A stretch of DNA of 64,000 bases from Kaistella gelatinilytica (lineage in GTDB: Bacteria > Bacteroidota > Bacteroidia > Flavobacteriales > Weeksellaceae). The first letter of the stretch is position 1; each line of letters begins with the position of its first letter. Made by a program: the position numbers and the translations under genes. The DNA lies in NCBI RefSeq assembly GCF_015679325.1, contig NZ_JADPVI010000002.1, positions 733,126-797,125 on the forward strand, written 5' to 3'. Positions 37,307-46,699 of this stretch are shown piece after piece. The notes under the pieces are model-generated. The model was not told where the DNA came from. It saw only the letters and a list, made by a program, of their open reading frames with translations, and ran no database searches.

Positions 37307-38848
37307 ATGGCTAAACAGGAAGATGTTTTCAAAAAAATAATTTCGCACGCGAAAGAGTATGGTTTTATTTTTCCTTCAAGTGAAATTTATGACGGTCTTT
37401 CGGCGATTTACGATTATGGACAAAATGGAGCGGAACTGAAAAACAACATCAAACAATATTGGTGGAAAGCAATGGTACAGCTCAATGACAACATTGTGGG
37501 AATTGATACTGCGATTTTTATGCATCCAACAATTTGGAAAGCTTCGGGTCATGTTGATGCTTTTAATGATCCTTTGATCGATAATAAAGATTCGAAAAAA
37601 CGTTTCAGAGCCGATGTTTTGATTGAAGATTACTGCGCAAAATTAGAAGATAAAGCAGATAAAGAAATTGAAAAAGCTGCCAAAAGATTTGGGGATGCTT
37701 TCGATAAAAAAGAATTTGAGAGCACGAATCCACGTGTTTTAGAATATAGAGAAAAGCAGAAAACGATTCTTTCGAGAATGGCGCAATCTCTTGAAAAAGA
37801 GGATCTTGGCGACGTGAAAGCATTAATTGAAGAGTTGGAAATTGCTGATCCGGAAACCGGTTCTAAAAACTGGACAGATGTTCGTCAATTCAACTTGATG
37901 TTCGGAACGAAATTAGGCGCTTCCGCAGATTCTGCAACAGATTTATATTTGAGACCGGAAACGGCACAGGGAATATTCGTGAACTTTTTAAATGTTCAGA
38001 AAACTTCCCGTCAGAAATTACCTTTTGGAATTGCCCAAATCGGAAAAGCCTTTAGAAATGAGATCGTTGCAAGACAGTTTATTTTCAGAATGCGGGAATT
38101 CGAACAGATGGAAATGCAATATTTTGTACCTCCAGGAACAGAATTAGGTTTTTATGAAACCTGGAAAGAAAAACGTTTGAACTGGCACTTGGCTTTAGGA
38201 TTAGGCGCAGAAAACTATAAATTCCATGACCATGAAAAATTGGCGCATTATGCAAATGCTGCGGCTGATATTGAATTTAAATTCCCTTTTGGCTTTAAGG
38301 AATTGGAAGGAATTCACTCCCGAACAGACTTTGATCTAAGTGCACATGAAAAACATTCCGGTCGTAAACTACAGTATTTTGATTCCGAAAGAAATGAAAA
38401 CTACGTTCCTTATGTGGTAGAAACTTCGGTTGGTTTAGATCGATTATTCCTGGCGATTTTTTCTAACTGTTTGAAAGATGAAGTTTTAGAAGACGGTTCG
38501 GAAAGAACAGTACTTTCCCTTCCTCCAGCTTTAGCTCCATATAAAGCGGCGATCTTACCATTGATGAAAAAAGATGGTTTAGCAGAATATGCGCAAACTA
38601 TTTTTGATGATCTGAAATTTGATTTCAATCTATTTTACGAAGAAAAAGATGCCATTGGAAAAAGGTACAGACGTCAGGATGCGATCGGCACACCTTTCTG
38701 TATTACGATCGACCACGATTCTTTAACTGAAAATACGGTGACTTTAAGAGATCGGGATACGATGAAACAGGAAAGAGTTGCTGTTGCAGATCTGCGCAGA
38801 ATTATCGACGAGAAAACGAATTTTAGAAACTTGCTTTCTAAGATTTAA
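37307..38848 (+). CDS. glyS: Glycine--tRNA ligase (single-chain, alpha2 type)
   Basis: A 513-residue class II aminoacyl-tRNA synthetase of the homodimeric (eukaryote/archaea-like) type found in Bacteroidota. Motif features are IYDGLSAIYDYGQNGAELKNN, RPETAQGIFVNFLNV, FRNEIVARQFIFRMREFEQME (motif 2) and VVETSVGLDRLFLAI (motif 3). The C-terminal anticodon-binding domain starts at about LAPYKAAILPLM. It charges tRNA-Gly in the cytoplasm. The start is supported by the promoter spacing. Confidence 0.96.
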   Translation: MAKQEDVFKKIISHAKEYGFIFPSSEIYDGLSAIYDYGQNGAELKNNIKQYWWKAMVQLNDNIVGIDTAIFMHPTIWKASGHVDAFNDPLIDNKDSKKRFRADVLIEDYCAKLEDKADKEIEKAAKRFGDAFDKKEFESTNPRVLEYREKQKTILSRMAQSLEKEDLGDVKALIEELEIADPETGSKNWTDVRQFNLMFGTKLGASADSATDLYLRPETAQGIFVNFLNVQKTSRQKLPFGIAQIGKAFRNEIVARQFIFRMREFEQMEMQYFVPPGTELGFYETWKEKRLNWHLALGLGAENYKFHDHEKLAHYANAAADIEFKFPFGFKELEGIHSRTDFDLSAHEKHSGRKLQYFDSERNENYVPYVVETSVGLDRLFLAIFSNCLKDEVLEDGSERTVLSLPPALAPYKAAILPLMKKDGLAEYAQTIFDDLKFDFNLFYEEKDAIGKRYRRQDAIGTPFCITIDHDSLTENTVTLRDRDTMKQERVAVADLRRIIDEKTNFRNLLSKI

Positions 38849-38870
38849 GGTTTTACGAAATACCTTTACT

Positions 38871-38902
38871 AAAAGTTCTGGAGAAATCTGGAACTTTTTT
38901 CT
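38871..38902 (+). terminator. Intrinsic terminator after glyS
   Basis: AAAAGTTC ... GAACTTTT hairpin followed by T run. Confidence 0.7.
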
Positions 38903-38950
38903 TTTTAGACATTTCCATTAATATGATTAAATTTGTTTCAAAGATTTGAA

Positions 38951-40090
38951 ATGTTTAGAAAATTTCTGAAAGGAGTCTTAGTAGTATCGGCTGCGTTAAT
39001 TGCACTTTCTTATACGTTCGGCTATAGTTATTTGTTCAAAGGAATTCGCGAAACTTATTTGCGCGGAGAAACGGGTTCCAACATTAATGACGGCACTTAT
39101 TTTTCCTCACATACTGTTGCAAAAGGACAATCTATCCCTTGGGAAAAAGACTCCGCTTATAATAAAAACGCTTTGCCGAAAGCTTTAGTTGAAGATTTAA
39201 AGAAATCAAAAACGGCTTCTTTTTTAGTTATAAAAAACGGAAGACTCTTGCATGAGGAATATTGGGACGGTTATAATCAAAACTCCAAAACCAATTCTTT
39301 CTCAATGGCAAAAGCCGTGACCGTAATGCTTGTAGGAAAAGCGATCGAGCAGAAAAAGATCAAAGGCTTTGATGAGAAATTCTCTGCTTTTTTTCAAAAT
39401 TATGATAACGTACAATTCGGAAAATATTTGACGCTCAATAATTTAGCAGAAATGGAAGCCGGATTAAACTGGAATGAAGATTACAACAATCCTTTTCTTC
39501 CCAATGCGAAAGCGTATTACGGCAAATCCTTGGAAGAAGCAGTTCTTCTGCGTGGATTTAAAGATCAACCCGGAACGAAGTTCGAATATCAATCAGGTGC
39601 AACGCAGCTTTTGGGTTTTGCCTTGAGAAAATCAGTCAATAAAACGATAGCGGAATATGCCTCTGATAACTTATGGCAACCACTTGGAATGGAACAAAAT
39701 GCAGAGTGGAACACTGATGATTTCGGCATGGAAAAAACCTTCTGCTGTCTCAATTCAAGTTCAAGAGATTTTGCGAAACTCGGCCAGCTCTTTTTAAATG
39801 ATGGTAAATTTAATGGTAAGCAAATCCTGAATTCAAATTTCATAGAAGAAATGCGAACTCCTACCAAATTGTCAAAAGAAGCTTATGGAATGGGTCTCTG
39901 GATCAATAACGATTCATCGATCAAGCATTATTATTTCCGGGGAATTTATGGACAATATATCATCATCATTCCAGAAAAACAAATGATCATCGTACGCACA
40001 GGAATGGATAAAAGGGAAACTTTCGATGAGAAGCACCGTCCAAAACAAGTCGAGCTCTATGTGGATGAAGTGGTGAAAAATTATAATTAA
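38951..40090 (+). CDS. Serine hydrolase, beta-lactamase/class C family
   Basis: A protein of 379 residues from ATG 38951 (an in-frame TTG at 38933 is weaker) with an N-terminal membrane anchor (about 7-25). The beta-lactamase-like domain has the catalytic SxxK in FSMAKAVTV, then FEYQSGATQLLGFALRK (YxN-like position occupied by YQS), and a C-terminal IIIIPEKQMIIVRTG. Such proteins are periplasmic esterases or peptidases rather than resistance enzymes. Monocistronic. Confidence 0.88.
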   Translation: MFRKFLKGVLVVSAALIALSYTFGYSYLFKGIRETYLRGETGSNINDGTYFSSHTVAKGQSIPWEKDSAYNKNALPKALVEDLKKSKTASFLVIKNGRLLHEEYWDGYNQNSKTNSFSMAKAVTVMLVGKAIEQKKIKGFDEKFSAFFQNYDNVQFGKYLTLNNLAEMEAGLNWNEDYNNPFLPNAKAYYGKSLEEAVLLRGFKDQPGTKFEYQSGATQLLGFALRKSVNKTIAEYASDNLWQPLGMEQNAEWNTDDFGMEKTFCCLNSSSRDFAKLGQLFLNDGKFNGKQILNSNFIEEMRTPTKLSKEAYGMGLWINNDSSIKHYYFRGIYGQYIIIIPEKQMIIVRTGMDKRETFDEKHRPKQVELYVDEVVKNYN

Positions 40091-40174
40091 AGAGCGACAA
40101 ACCGCTGTTATTTAATAGTCTTCTTCTATATTAGTAAAAGTTTTTTGGTGTGGATTATTCAATTTAAAATTCCG

Positions 40175-40182
40175 TAAATTTG
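40175..40182 (+). promoter_or_regulatory. Putative -7 promoter element of sufS
   Basis: TAAATTTG 20 bp before the start, matching TAnnTTTG. Confidence 0.5.
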
Positions 40183-40202
40183 AGGGATTCTAAATAAGAA
40201 AC

Positions 40203-41423
40203 ATGTTCGACATTCAAAATATTCGCAGCCAATTTCCTATTCTTTCTCAAAAAGTAAACGGTAAGGATCTGGTTTACCTCGATAACGCCGCAACTTCTCA
40301 AAAACCTATGTCCGTGCTGAAAAGTTGGGAAAAATATTATTCTGAAATCAACGCGAATGTTCATCGCGGGATCCACACTTTGAGTCAGTTAGCGACCGAG
40401 GAAATGGAAGTTTCCCGACGAAAAGTTCAAAAATTCATCAATGCGAAAAATGATTTCGAAGTTATTTTTACAAAAGGAACAACGGAAGGAATTAACCTCA
40501 TCGCTTATGCAATCACGAATTTGATCAAGAAAGATGATGAGATCATTATTTCCTATTTAGAGCATCACTCGAATATTGTTCCGTGGCAAATGCTTTGTGA
40601 AAGAACAGGCGCAAAACTGAAAGTAATTCCGATGGATGAAAACGGAATACTTCAACTCGATTTTCTTGATAAAAATTTAAGTGAAAAAACAAAGATCGTT
40701 TCTGTAAATCAGGTTTCAAATGCTTTGGGAGTGATCAATTCTATAGAAGAAATTATTGCGAAAACCCGAGCGAATTCCGATGCAATGATAGTTATTGATG
40801 GTGCTCAATCTGTGCCCCATTTCAAAATCGATGTTCAAAAAATGGATTGCGATTTCTTCGTGTTTTCCGGACATAAAATTTACGCGCCGATGGGAACGGG
40901 AATTCTTTATGGCAAGGAAGAAATTTTGAGAAAAATTCAGCCTTTTCATGGTGGCGGAGAAATGATCGCAACGTGTTCTTTTGAAAAAACTACTTATGCA
41001 GATCTACCTTTTAAATTTGAAGCCGGAACCCCAAATGTAGGTGGGAATATCGCTTTGGGAGCAGCGATCGATTTCATGGATCAAATAGGTCAATCAAATA
41101 TTCAATCTCACGAAAGTGCTTTGCTTGATTACGCGCAGAAAAAATTATTAGAAATTGAAGGTCTCAAAATTTATGGGGAAAAAGCCAATAGAACTGGCGT
41201 TGTTTCCTTTAATTTGGAAGGAATTGGGATCGCGTCTGACGTCGGAATGATCCTCGATAAACTCGGGATTGCGGTAAGAACGGGTCATCATTGTACGCAA
41301 CCCATCATGGAATTTTTCAATATCGCTGGAACAGTTCGTGCGAGTTTCGCCGTCTATAATACGATGGAGGAAATTGATATTTTGGTAGAAGGCGTGAAAA
41401 AAGCGCAGAGAATGTTGAGTTAA
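40203..41423 (+). CDS. sufS: Cysteine desulfurase SufS
   Basis: A 406-residue PLP enzyme of the SufS/CsdA group: LDNAATSQKP, HRGIHTLSQLAT, the PLP lysine in VFSGHKIYAPMGTG, and the catalytic Cys in VRTGHHCTQPIM near the C-terminus. It supplies persulfide sulfur to SufBCD. It is unlinked to the suf operon (14 kb away). No sufE gene is adjacent. Confidence 0.95.
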   Translation: MFDIQNIRSQFPILSQKVNGKDLVYLDNAATSQKPMSVLKSWEKYYSEINANVHRGIHTLSQLATEEMEVSRRKVQKFINAKNDFEVIFTKGTTEGINLIAYAITNLIKKDDEIIISYLEHHSNIVPWQMLCERTGAKLKVIPMDENGILQLDFLDKNLSEKTKIVSVNQVSNALGVINSIEEIIAKTRANSDAMIVIDGAQSVPHFKIDVQKMDCDFFVFSGHKIYAPMGTGILYGKEEILRKIQPFHGGGEMIATCSFEKTTYADLPFKFEAGTPNVGGNIALGAAIDFMDQIGQSNIQSHESALLDYAQKKLLEIEGLKIYGEKANRTGVVSFNLEGIGIASDVGMILDKLGIAVRTGHHCTQPIMEFFNIAGTVRASFAVYNTMEEIDILVEGVKKAQRMLS

Positions 41424-41549
41424 CAAAGTCGAAGAATTTTAATTCTATTTCTCGCAAATTTCGTGGATTGCGCACATCCTCTCTGAACTTTCGACAGGAA
41501 AATTTTTACTTTAAAACTTTTGTGACTTTTGTGGTTAAAAAAATTGTGA

Positions 41550-41999
41550 TTAATTTTCTAAAATTTGACTTGCCGCTTCTTTCGTTTTTACTTTATCGAT
41601 CACACGAATACAAGTTCCATTTTCATCAAAAATAAAAGTGGTTCGCACAATTCCCATGAATTCTTTACCCATGAATTTTTTCAGTTGCCAAACTCCAAAT
41701 TTTTCCAGAATCTCTTTCTTTTCATCCGCAATTAACGGATACTGAAAGCCGAATTTCTCATGAAATTTCTTTTGAGCTTTTACAGGATCAGCGGAAACTC
41801 CCAACAATTGATAGCCTTCTTTTTTAAGAATTGAAATATGGTCGTTTAAGTCGCAAGCTTCTGCAGTACAACCGGGTGTATTTGCTCTTGGATAAAAGAA
41901 AATGATCAATTTATTTCCTGAAAAATCGGTTGACTTCACAGTTTCTCCGTCTTGATTTACACTTTCGAATTCTGGTAATTTATCGCCTACTTTCAACAT
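41550..41999 (-). CDS. bcp: Thioredoxin-dependent thiol peroxidase (Bcp/PrxQ)
   Basis: A 149-residue peroxiredoxin with FFYPRANTPGCTAEACDLND: the peroxidatic Cys in TPGC and, five residues later, the resolving Cys. It also has LLGVSADPVKAQKKFHEKF. It reduces hydroperoxides with thioredoxin. Divergent from nth, only 32 bp apart. Confidence 0.95.
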   Translation of the reverse strand: MLKVGDKLPEFESVNQDGETVKSTDFSGNKLIIFFYPRANTPGCTAEACDLNDHISILKKEGYQLLGVSADPVKAQKKFHEKFGFQYPLIADEKKEILEKFGVWQLKKFMGKEFMGIVRTTFIFDENGTCIRVIDKVKTKEAASQILEN

Positions 42000-42031
42000 A
42001 ATGTTTAATTTTGTTCAAATTTACTTTTAAA

Positions 42032-42652
42032 ATGACAAAAAAGCAAAGAGCTAAAATTGTAATAACCGAACTGGAAAAATTATATCCCGAAGTTCCGATC
42101 CCGCTTGATCATCATGATCCATTTACATTGCTGGTTGCGGTTGCACTTTCGGCGCAAACGACCGATAAAAAAGTGAACCAGATTTCACCAAAACTTTTTG
42201 AAGTTGCAGGTGATCCTTTCAAAATGAAAGATCTGGAAGTGGAGGAAATTAGATTTTTAATTAAAGAAATTGGTCTTGCGAATACCAAAGCGAAGAATCT
42301 AAAAAAAATGGCAGAACTTCTGGTAGAAAGACATGACGGTATTGTGCCGCAGACTTTTGAAGAACTCGAAGATCTTCCCGGAGTTGGTCACAAAACTGCT
42401 TCCGTGGTGATGAGTCAGGCATTTGGTGTTCCTGCTTTCCCCGTTGACACTCACATTCACCGGTTGATGACGCAGTGGAAATTAACATCCGGAAAAAATG
42501 TGGTCGAAACTGAAAATGATGCGAAGAAACTTTTTCCGCGAGAAACCTGGAACAAATTACACCTTCAAATTATTTTTTATGGCAGAGAATATTCTCCGGC
42601 GAGAGGAAATAAAGAGAGAGAGTTTTTGCAAAAAATGCTGTTTATTGACTGA
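42032..42652 (+). CDS. nth: Endonuclease III-like DNA glycosylase without Fe-S cysteines
   Basis: A HhH-GPD glycosylase of 206 residues from ATG 42032 (an in-frame TTG at 42011 is less likely). The helix-hairpin-helix and catalytic residues are present in LEDLPGVGHKTASVVMSQAF (Lys) and FPVDTHIHRL (Asp). It excises oxidised pyrimidines in base-excision repair. The whole protein contains no cysteine, so the C-terminal [4Fe-4S] motif of E. coli Nth is absent; the end reads IIFYGREYSPARGNKE. Overall fold and core motifs are otherwise normal. Confidence 0.9.
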   Translation: MTKKQRAKIVITELEKLYPEVPIPLDHHDPFTLLVAVALSAQTTDKKVNQISPKLFEVAGDPFKMKDLEVEEIRFLIKEIGLANTKAKNLKKMAELLVERHDGIVPQTFEELEDLPGVGHKTASVVMSQAFGVPAFPVDTHIHRLMTQWKLTSGKNVVETENDAKKLFPRETWNKLHLQIIFYGREYSPARGNKEREFLQKMLFID

Positions 42653-42697
42653 TAAAAAAAGAAGTAACAAGCATCGAATCGGGAAGTAAAAATTAAA

Positions 42698-42965
42698 TTA
42701 TTTCGACAGAAATTCTACTTTACTCACGAGATCATCAATTTCAGATGGTTTGGTTAAAAAATCATCGACACCGGCTTTCTCACTCAGCTTTTTTTCATCA
42801 GGATGTACAGACATCGTCATAATTTTGATGTTTTCTGTCTCGGAATTTCCTTTTAATTCCTTTGTTAAAGTTCGCCTATTGTAACCCGACATGAGTGGAT
42901 CGGTAATGATCAGCTTCGGTTTATGATCTTTAATAATACTGCTGAACAGCTGTACGATTAAAAAA
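42698..42965 (-). pseudogene. Truncated response-regulator receiver domain
   Basis: The frame reads LIVQLFSSIIKDHKPKLI, ITDPLMSG (phospho-Asp region), then KELKGNSETENIKIMTMSVH and AGVDDFLTKPSEIDDLV. These are the later beta strands and the conserved Thr/Lys region of a receiver domain. The first ~45 residues, including the acidic DD pair, are missing, and the frame instead runs back through a terminator into the neighbouring gene. It is most likely a decayed remnant, with no start codon of note. Confidence 0.6.
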
Positions 42966-42990
42966 AATCCGCTGAGTAACTCAACGGATC
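42961..42990 (-). terminator. Intrinsic terminator of DUF885 gene
   Basis: On the minus strand ATCCG...CGGAT with an inner TGAG/CTCA pairing is followed by TTTTTTT. Confidence 0.75.
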
Positions 42991-43014
42991 TGCTTCTACT
43001 ATTTTTTAAAATAA

Positions 43015-44808
43015 TTACTGTCTTTTTGCCCAGTTTTCCATTTTGCGATCTAATACATCTAAAGGAAGGCAACCTTGATTTAAAATCTCATCATGAAACT
43101 TAGCGAGGTTGAATTTTGCTCCAAGATCTTTTTGATACAAATCTCTCAATTCCCTGATTTTCAATGCGCCAATTTTATAAGAAAGCGCTTGACCCGGAGT
43201 TGCCATATATCTTTCTACTTCGGCGGTTGCACCCTGTTCATCATATGAAATATTCTTTAAAAAGTAAGCGATCGCCTCTTCTCTGTTCATCTTTCCCGTA
43301 TGCAAACCTGTATCTACAACAAGTCGAACTGCACGCAACATTTGATCGCTCAAATAACCCATTTTTTGATAAGGATCGGTGTAAAGCCCTAGTTCTGGAC
43401 CGAGTGTTTCGCAATAATGCGCCCAACCTTCACCGTAAGCTCCGAACCAGCCGAAACGCATAAATTTCGGAAGCTTCGTATTTTCCTGTTGCAGAGAAAC
43501 CTGGTAATGGTGACCGGGAATTGCTTCGTGTAAAAAGAGAGATTCCATGCCGGAAGTCACATTAAATTTGGTAGGATCAGGAAGCGGAATGTAAAATATC
43601 CCGGGTCTTTTCCCGTCCGGAGTTCCAGGCATATATTCCGCACTTGCTGTGTTCTCCCGAAACTTTTCTGTTTGTCGGATCTCAAAAGGCGTTTTTGGCG
43701 TCACGCTGAACATGGTTTTTAATTTCGGAGTGATCTTGGTTAAAATCCCGTTGAAAGCACTTATTACTTCATTGTCGGTTTTGTAAGGCATGGCTTTCGG
43801 ATCAGATTTTAAGTGGATCAAAAATTCTTCCAACGAACCACTGAAACCTAATTGTTGTTTTACTTTTTCCATTTCGCCACGCAGCATTGCCACCTGATCC
43901 AAACCAATTTGATTGATTTCTTTCGGGGTTTTTGCAGTAGTAGTCCAGCTTTTTGCAAAGTAGGCATAAACCTCGTTTCCTTTAGGCAAACCATTAATAC
44001 CATCGGTAGCTCTTGCTTTTGGTAAATATTCTGTTTCTAAAAAAGCACCCATTTTCGTATAAGACGGAATAATGATTTTCGTAATCATCGTCTTAAACTC
44101 CTTCGTAAATTTTTCTTTTTGAGCTGCAGTGAAGTTTTTCGGAAAATTATTGACCGGTCCGTAAAATATATTTTTGCTAAAATCTGAGGTGGTGATCTCT
44201 TCAGATTTCATTTGTACGACCATTTTCGCTACCAATTTTCTGGGCAAAACATATTGGTTCGTCATTCCTTCTTTAAAGTTATCAATGGCGGCATCCATCC
44301 ACGCTGGAAAATTTTCAGTTCTTTTCAACCAGTCGCTGTAATCTTTTTCAGTTTTGAAAGGTTGATTTCCCTGTCCACTTCCAAGCAAAGGAAAATCGAG
44401 AGGAAGTCCGCTAAACTGGGTAAAAGGAATGTATTCCGGGTGATAAGCGTACCGTTCAATTTTATCTTTCAAAGTATAATCCAGAACATCATAAACGGTT
44501 TTATCATTATCACTCAGTGATTTATAATCTACTTTTTTCAGTTGATTCTGAACCGAATTATAAAAGGTAATTTCTCCGGAAATGAAATCTTTATCAATAT
44601 TGATGGGCAACTGATCATTGTATCTTAAATCACCTTGAGCCGTTGCTTCAAGGGGATATAATTTTAAATACTGCTCATAATAATTAGCTGCAATAGAATC
44701 TAGATCGACGGGAGTAATTTTGGTGACGGGAGAATCAGACTTTTTGCAGGAGAGCACACTTGCAAAGATCAGCAATCCGAAAAGCGTTTTATAAAGGATG
44801 TTTTTCAT
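43015..44808 (-). CDS. DUF885 family lipoprotein, putative zinc carboxypeptidase-like
   Basis: A 597-residue lipoprotein (lipobox VLSC, Cys21) of the DUF885 family. It includes a gluzincin-type HExxH: LFLHEAIPGHHYQ (about residues 435-447), then AYGEGWAHYCETLG. These proteins resemble M3/M32-type metallopeptidases. It is probably attached to the outer or inner membrane facing the periplasm. The substrate is unknown. A terminator follows. Confidence 0.88.
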   Translation of the reverse strand: MKNILYKTLFGLLIFASVLSCKKSDSPVTKITPVDLDSIAANYYEQYLKLYPLEATAQGDLRYNDQLPINIDKDFISGEITFYNSVQNQLKKVDYKSLSDNDKTVYDVLDYTLKDKIERYAYHPEYIPFTQFSGLPLDFPLLGSGQGNQPFKTEKDYSDWLKRTENFPAWMDAAIDNFKEGMTNQYVLPRKLVAKMVVQMKSEEITTSDFSKNIFYGPVNNFPKNFTAAQKEKFTKEFKTMITKIIIPSYTKMGAFLETEYLPKARATDGINGLPKGNEVYAYFAKSWTTTAKTPKEINQIGLDQVAMLRGEMEKVKQQLGFSGSLEEFLIHLKSDPKAMPYKTDNEVISAFNGILTKITPKLKTMFSVTPKTPFEIRQTEKFRENTASAEYMPGTPDGKRPGIFYIPLPDPTKFNVTSGMESLFLHEAIPGHHYQVSLQQENTKLPKFMRFGWFGAYGEGWAHYCETLGPELGLYTDPYQKMGYLSDQMLRAVRLVVDTGLHTGKMNREEAIAYFLKNISYDEQGATAEVERYMATPGQALSYKIGALKIRELRDLYQKDLGAKFNLAKFHDEILNQGCLPLDVLDRKMENWAKRQ

Positions 44809-44968
44809 GCGTATATTTTGAGAAAGCTAATTTAAATTATTTTGACTAAAGTTTCCATCTTAATTAGATTCGAAACGCGGATTGTTTGGAAACATTATTG
44901 ATTGTACGTTTTTTGCCTTAACTTCTTTAAAAATATCCCAAAACACTTTGCGCAATCAATCAATTTTT

Positions 44969-44976
44969 TATCTTTG
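44969..44976 (+). promoter_or_regulatory. Putative -7 promoter element
   Basis: TATCTTTG 44 bp before the start at 45021, matching TAnnTTTG. Confidence 0.45.
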
Positions 44977-45020
44977 TTGAACCAGTTCAAAACAAATTAC
45001 TTAACTATTTTTCTTAAAAA

Positions 45021-45482
45021 ATGAAAGGGATTTTAAAAATCTACCACCCTGAAGAAACCCTTAAATATCACATCAAGAGCACTTACTGCAAAGCAGTTTA
45101 CAGCAACAAAAAACATTTTCTGGAAGTTGAAATCATTACCGATGATTCTTTAGACCATGTTGATGATGATTCTTTACAGTACAATTTCCCTCAACTGTCA
45201 TTGAATATTATTGAGTTCCCGATTGAAGAAGAGGAACTTGTCGGAAAAACTTTCGAAATTACGGATACTTCCGACGACCACTACACCGAAGTAGATCTTT
45301 TCGATGATGAAGATGCTTATCTTTACGACAGTGAATTATCTTTTGACAGAAATGCTGAAGGTGAACTGCAACTTTTCTGGAAAGGGACCATTGATGATTT
45401 TTACACAGATTCGGGTGAACCAATTCCCTTCAAAATGAAATGTCATTTCAAACCCGATGTTATTGAAGTAGAAGAAGATTAA
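45021..45482 (+). CDS. Acidic hypothetical protein
   Basis: A 153-residue, strongly acidic cytoplasmic-looking protein (clusters such as DHVDDDSLQ and DLFDDEDAY) with no signal peptide. Alternating beta-type segments suggest a compact fold. It is not recognised as a named domain. It lies 93 bp before the ExbB-ExbD-TonB operon and may be a separate unit. Confidence 0.6.
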   Translation: MKGILKIYHPEETLKYHIKSTYCKAVYSNKKHFLEVEIITDDSLDHVDDDSLQYNFPQLSLNIIEFPIEEEELVGKTFEITDTSDDHYTEVDLFDDEDAYLYDSELSFDRNAEGELQLFWKGTIDDFYTDSGEPIPFKMKCHFKPDVIEVEED

Positions 45483-45575
45483 TTTCCGCAAATTCATTAC
45501 AAATTCGAGAATCGCCTTAAAATCTATACTATTAAGGTAATTTCGCCGTTCAATTTTAATATCAAAAACTAAAAA

Positions 45576-46256
45576 ATGTTTTTACAAACACCAACTTCAG
45601 TTATTACCACGACTACCGAAAAACATGTATTCTCTCTTTGGGAAATTCTTTTCAGTGGCGGAATTGTCGGAAATATAATCATGATCGCTATTTTTCTTTT
45701 AGGAATTTTAGCCCTTTATATCTTTTTAGAAAGATATTTCTTTATTAAAAGAGCTTCGAAAGCCACGCCAAATTTCCTCGAAAACATCAAAGATTTCGTT
45801 CAGGAAGGTAAAATACAAACTGCAGTTGATTATTGTAAAACAATCGATTCGCCTGAAGCCAGAATGATCGAGAAAGGTTTGGCGAGAATTGGAAGACCCA
45901 TTTCCGACATTTCCAACGCGATGCAAAACCAGGGACAACTTGAAGTTTCAAAACTGGAAAAGAATCTGAACATTTTAGCTTCAGCTTCCGGAGCGGCGCC
46001 GATGTTAGGATTTCTGGGAACCGTAGTTGGAATGATCATGGCTTTCTTCGAAATCTCAAACGTAACCGGTGCGGTGAGTCCGAAATTGCTTGCTTCCGGG
46101 ATTTATACGGCAATGGCAACAACGGCAGTTGGTTTGTTCATCGGTATTCCAGCCTATTTTTTCTACAACATTTTGGTAACGAATGTCGATCGTCTGGTTT
46201 TGAAAATTCAAACCCACGTGAATGAATTTTTGGATGCTTTAAATAAACCTTTGTAA
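45576..46256 (+). CDS. MotA/TolQ/ExbB proton channel protein
   Basis: A 226-residue inner-membrane protein with three hydrophobic helices (about 30-50, 125-150, 165-190). The family motif ASASGAAPMLGFLGTVVGMI and the following ASGIYTAMATTAVGLFIGIPAYF form the proton channel. It forms with ExbD the motor for TonB (or Tol). The stop codon overlaps the next start by one base. Confidence 0.93.
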   Translation: MFLQTPTSVITTTTEKHVFSLWEILFSGGIVGNIIMIAIFLLGILALYIFLERYFFIKRASKATPNFLENIKDFVQEGKIQTAVDYCKTIDSPEARMIEKGLARIGRPISDISNAMQNQGQLEVSKLEKNLNILASASGAAPMLGFLGTVVGMIMAFFEISNVTGAVSPKLLASGIYTAMATTAVGLFIGIPAYFFYNILVTNVDRLVLKIQTHVNEFLDALNKPL

Positions 46257-46657
46257 TGGAATTAAAACGCAGAAACAGAGTCAACGCCGAGTTCAGCATG
46301 GCTTCAATGACAGATATTATTTTTCTGTTGCTGATCTTTTTTATGATCACAAGTTCCGCCATCAGCCAAAGTGCCATTGATGTAAAACTTCCGAAAGCTG
46401 ATGCTACCAATCCAACTGTTCAGGACCCTTCAACAGTAACCATCAAAGAAGATGGCAAATATTTTGTAAACGATAAGGAGATTCCAAAAGAACAACTCGA
46501 AAATCAATTGGTGAATGCTTTGAAAGGAGAGACAAACCCTTCTTTTACCATTCGCGCCGATGGAAATTCGAAACACAAAGACGTTGTTTTTGTAATGGGA
46601 ATCGCAGAAACACACCATTTCAATTTAGCCATTGCGACAACTCAGGAAGACAATTAA
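46256..46657 (+). CDS. ExbD/TolR family biopolymer transport protein
   Basis: A 133-residue protein with one N-terminal transmembrane helix preceded by FSMASMTDIIFLLLIFFMI. This contains the essential Asp (about residue 18) used in proton coupling. The periplasmic domain follows. It is translated with ExbB by a one-base stop/start overlap. It could belong to a TonB or Tol motor; the next gene favours TonB. Confidence 0.92.
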   Translation: MELKRRNRVNAEFSMASMTDIIFLLLIFFMITSSAISQSAIDVKLPKADATNPTVQDPSTVTIKEDGKYFVNDKEIPKEQLENQLVNALKGETNPSFTIRADGNSKHKDVVFVMGIAETHHFNLAIATTQEDN

Positions 46658-46699
46658 AATTTTGCTTTAATTCTTTAATTAAAGGATTTTAAGAACAAT

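Noticed and set aside
39000..39867. Overlapping ORFs on both strands within the serine hydrolase gene.
   Set aside because: They lie inside an intact 379-codon gene with catalytic motifs and have no motifs of their own.
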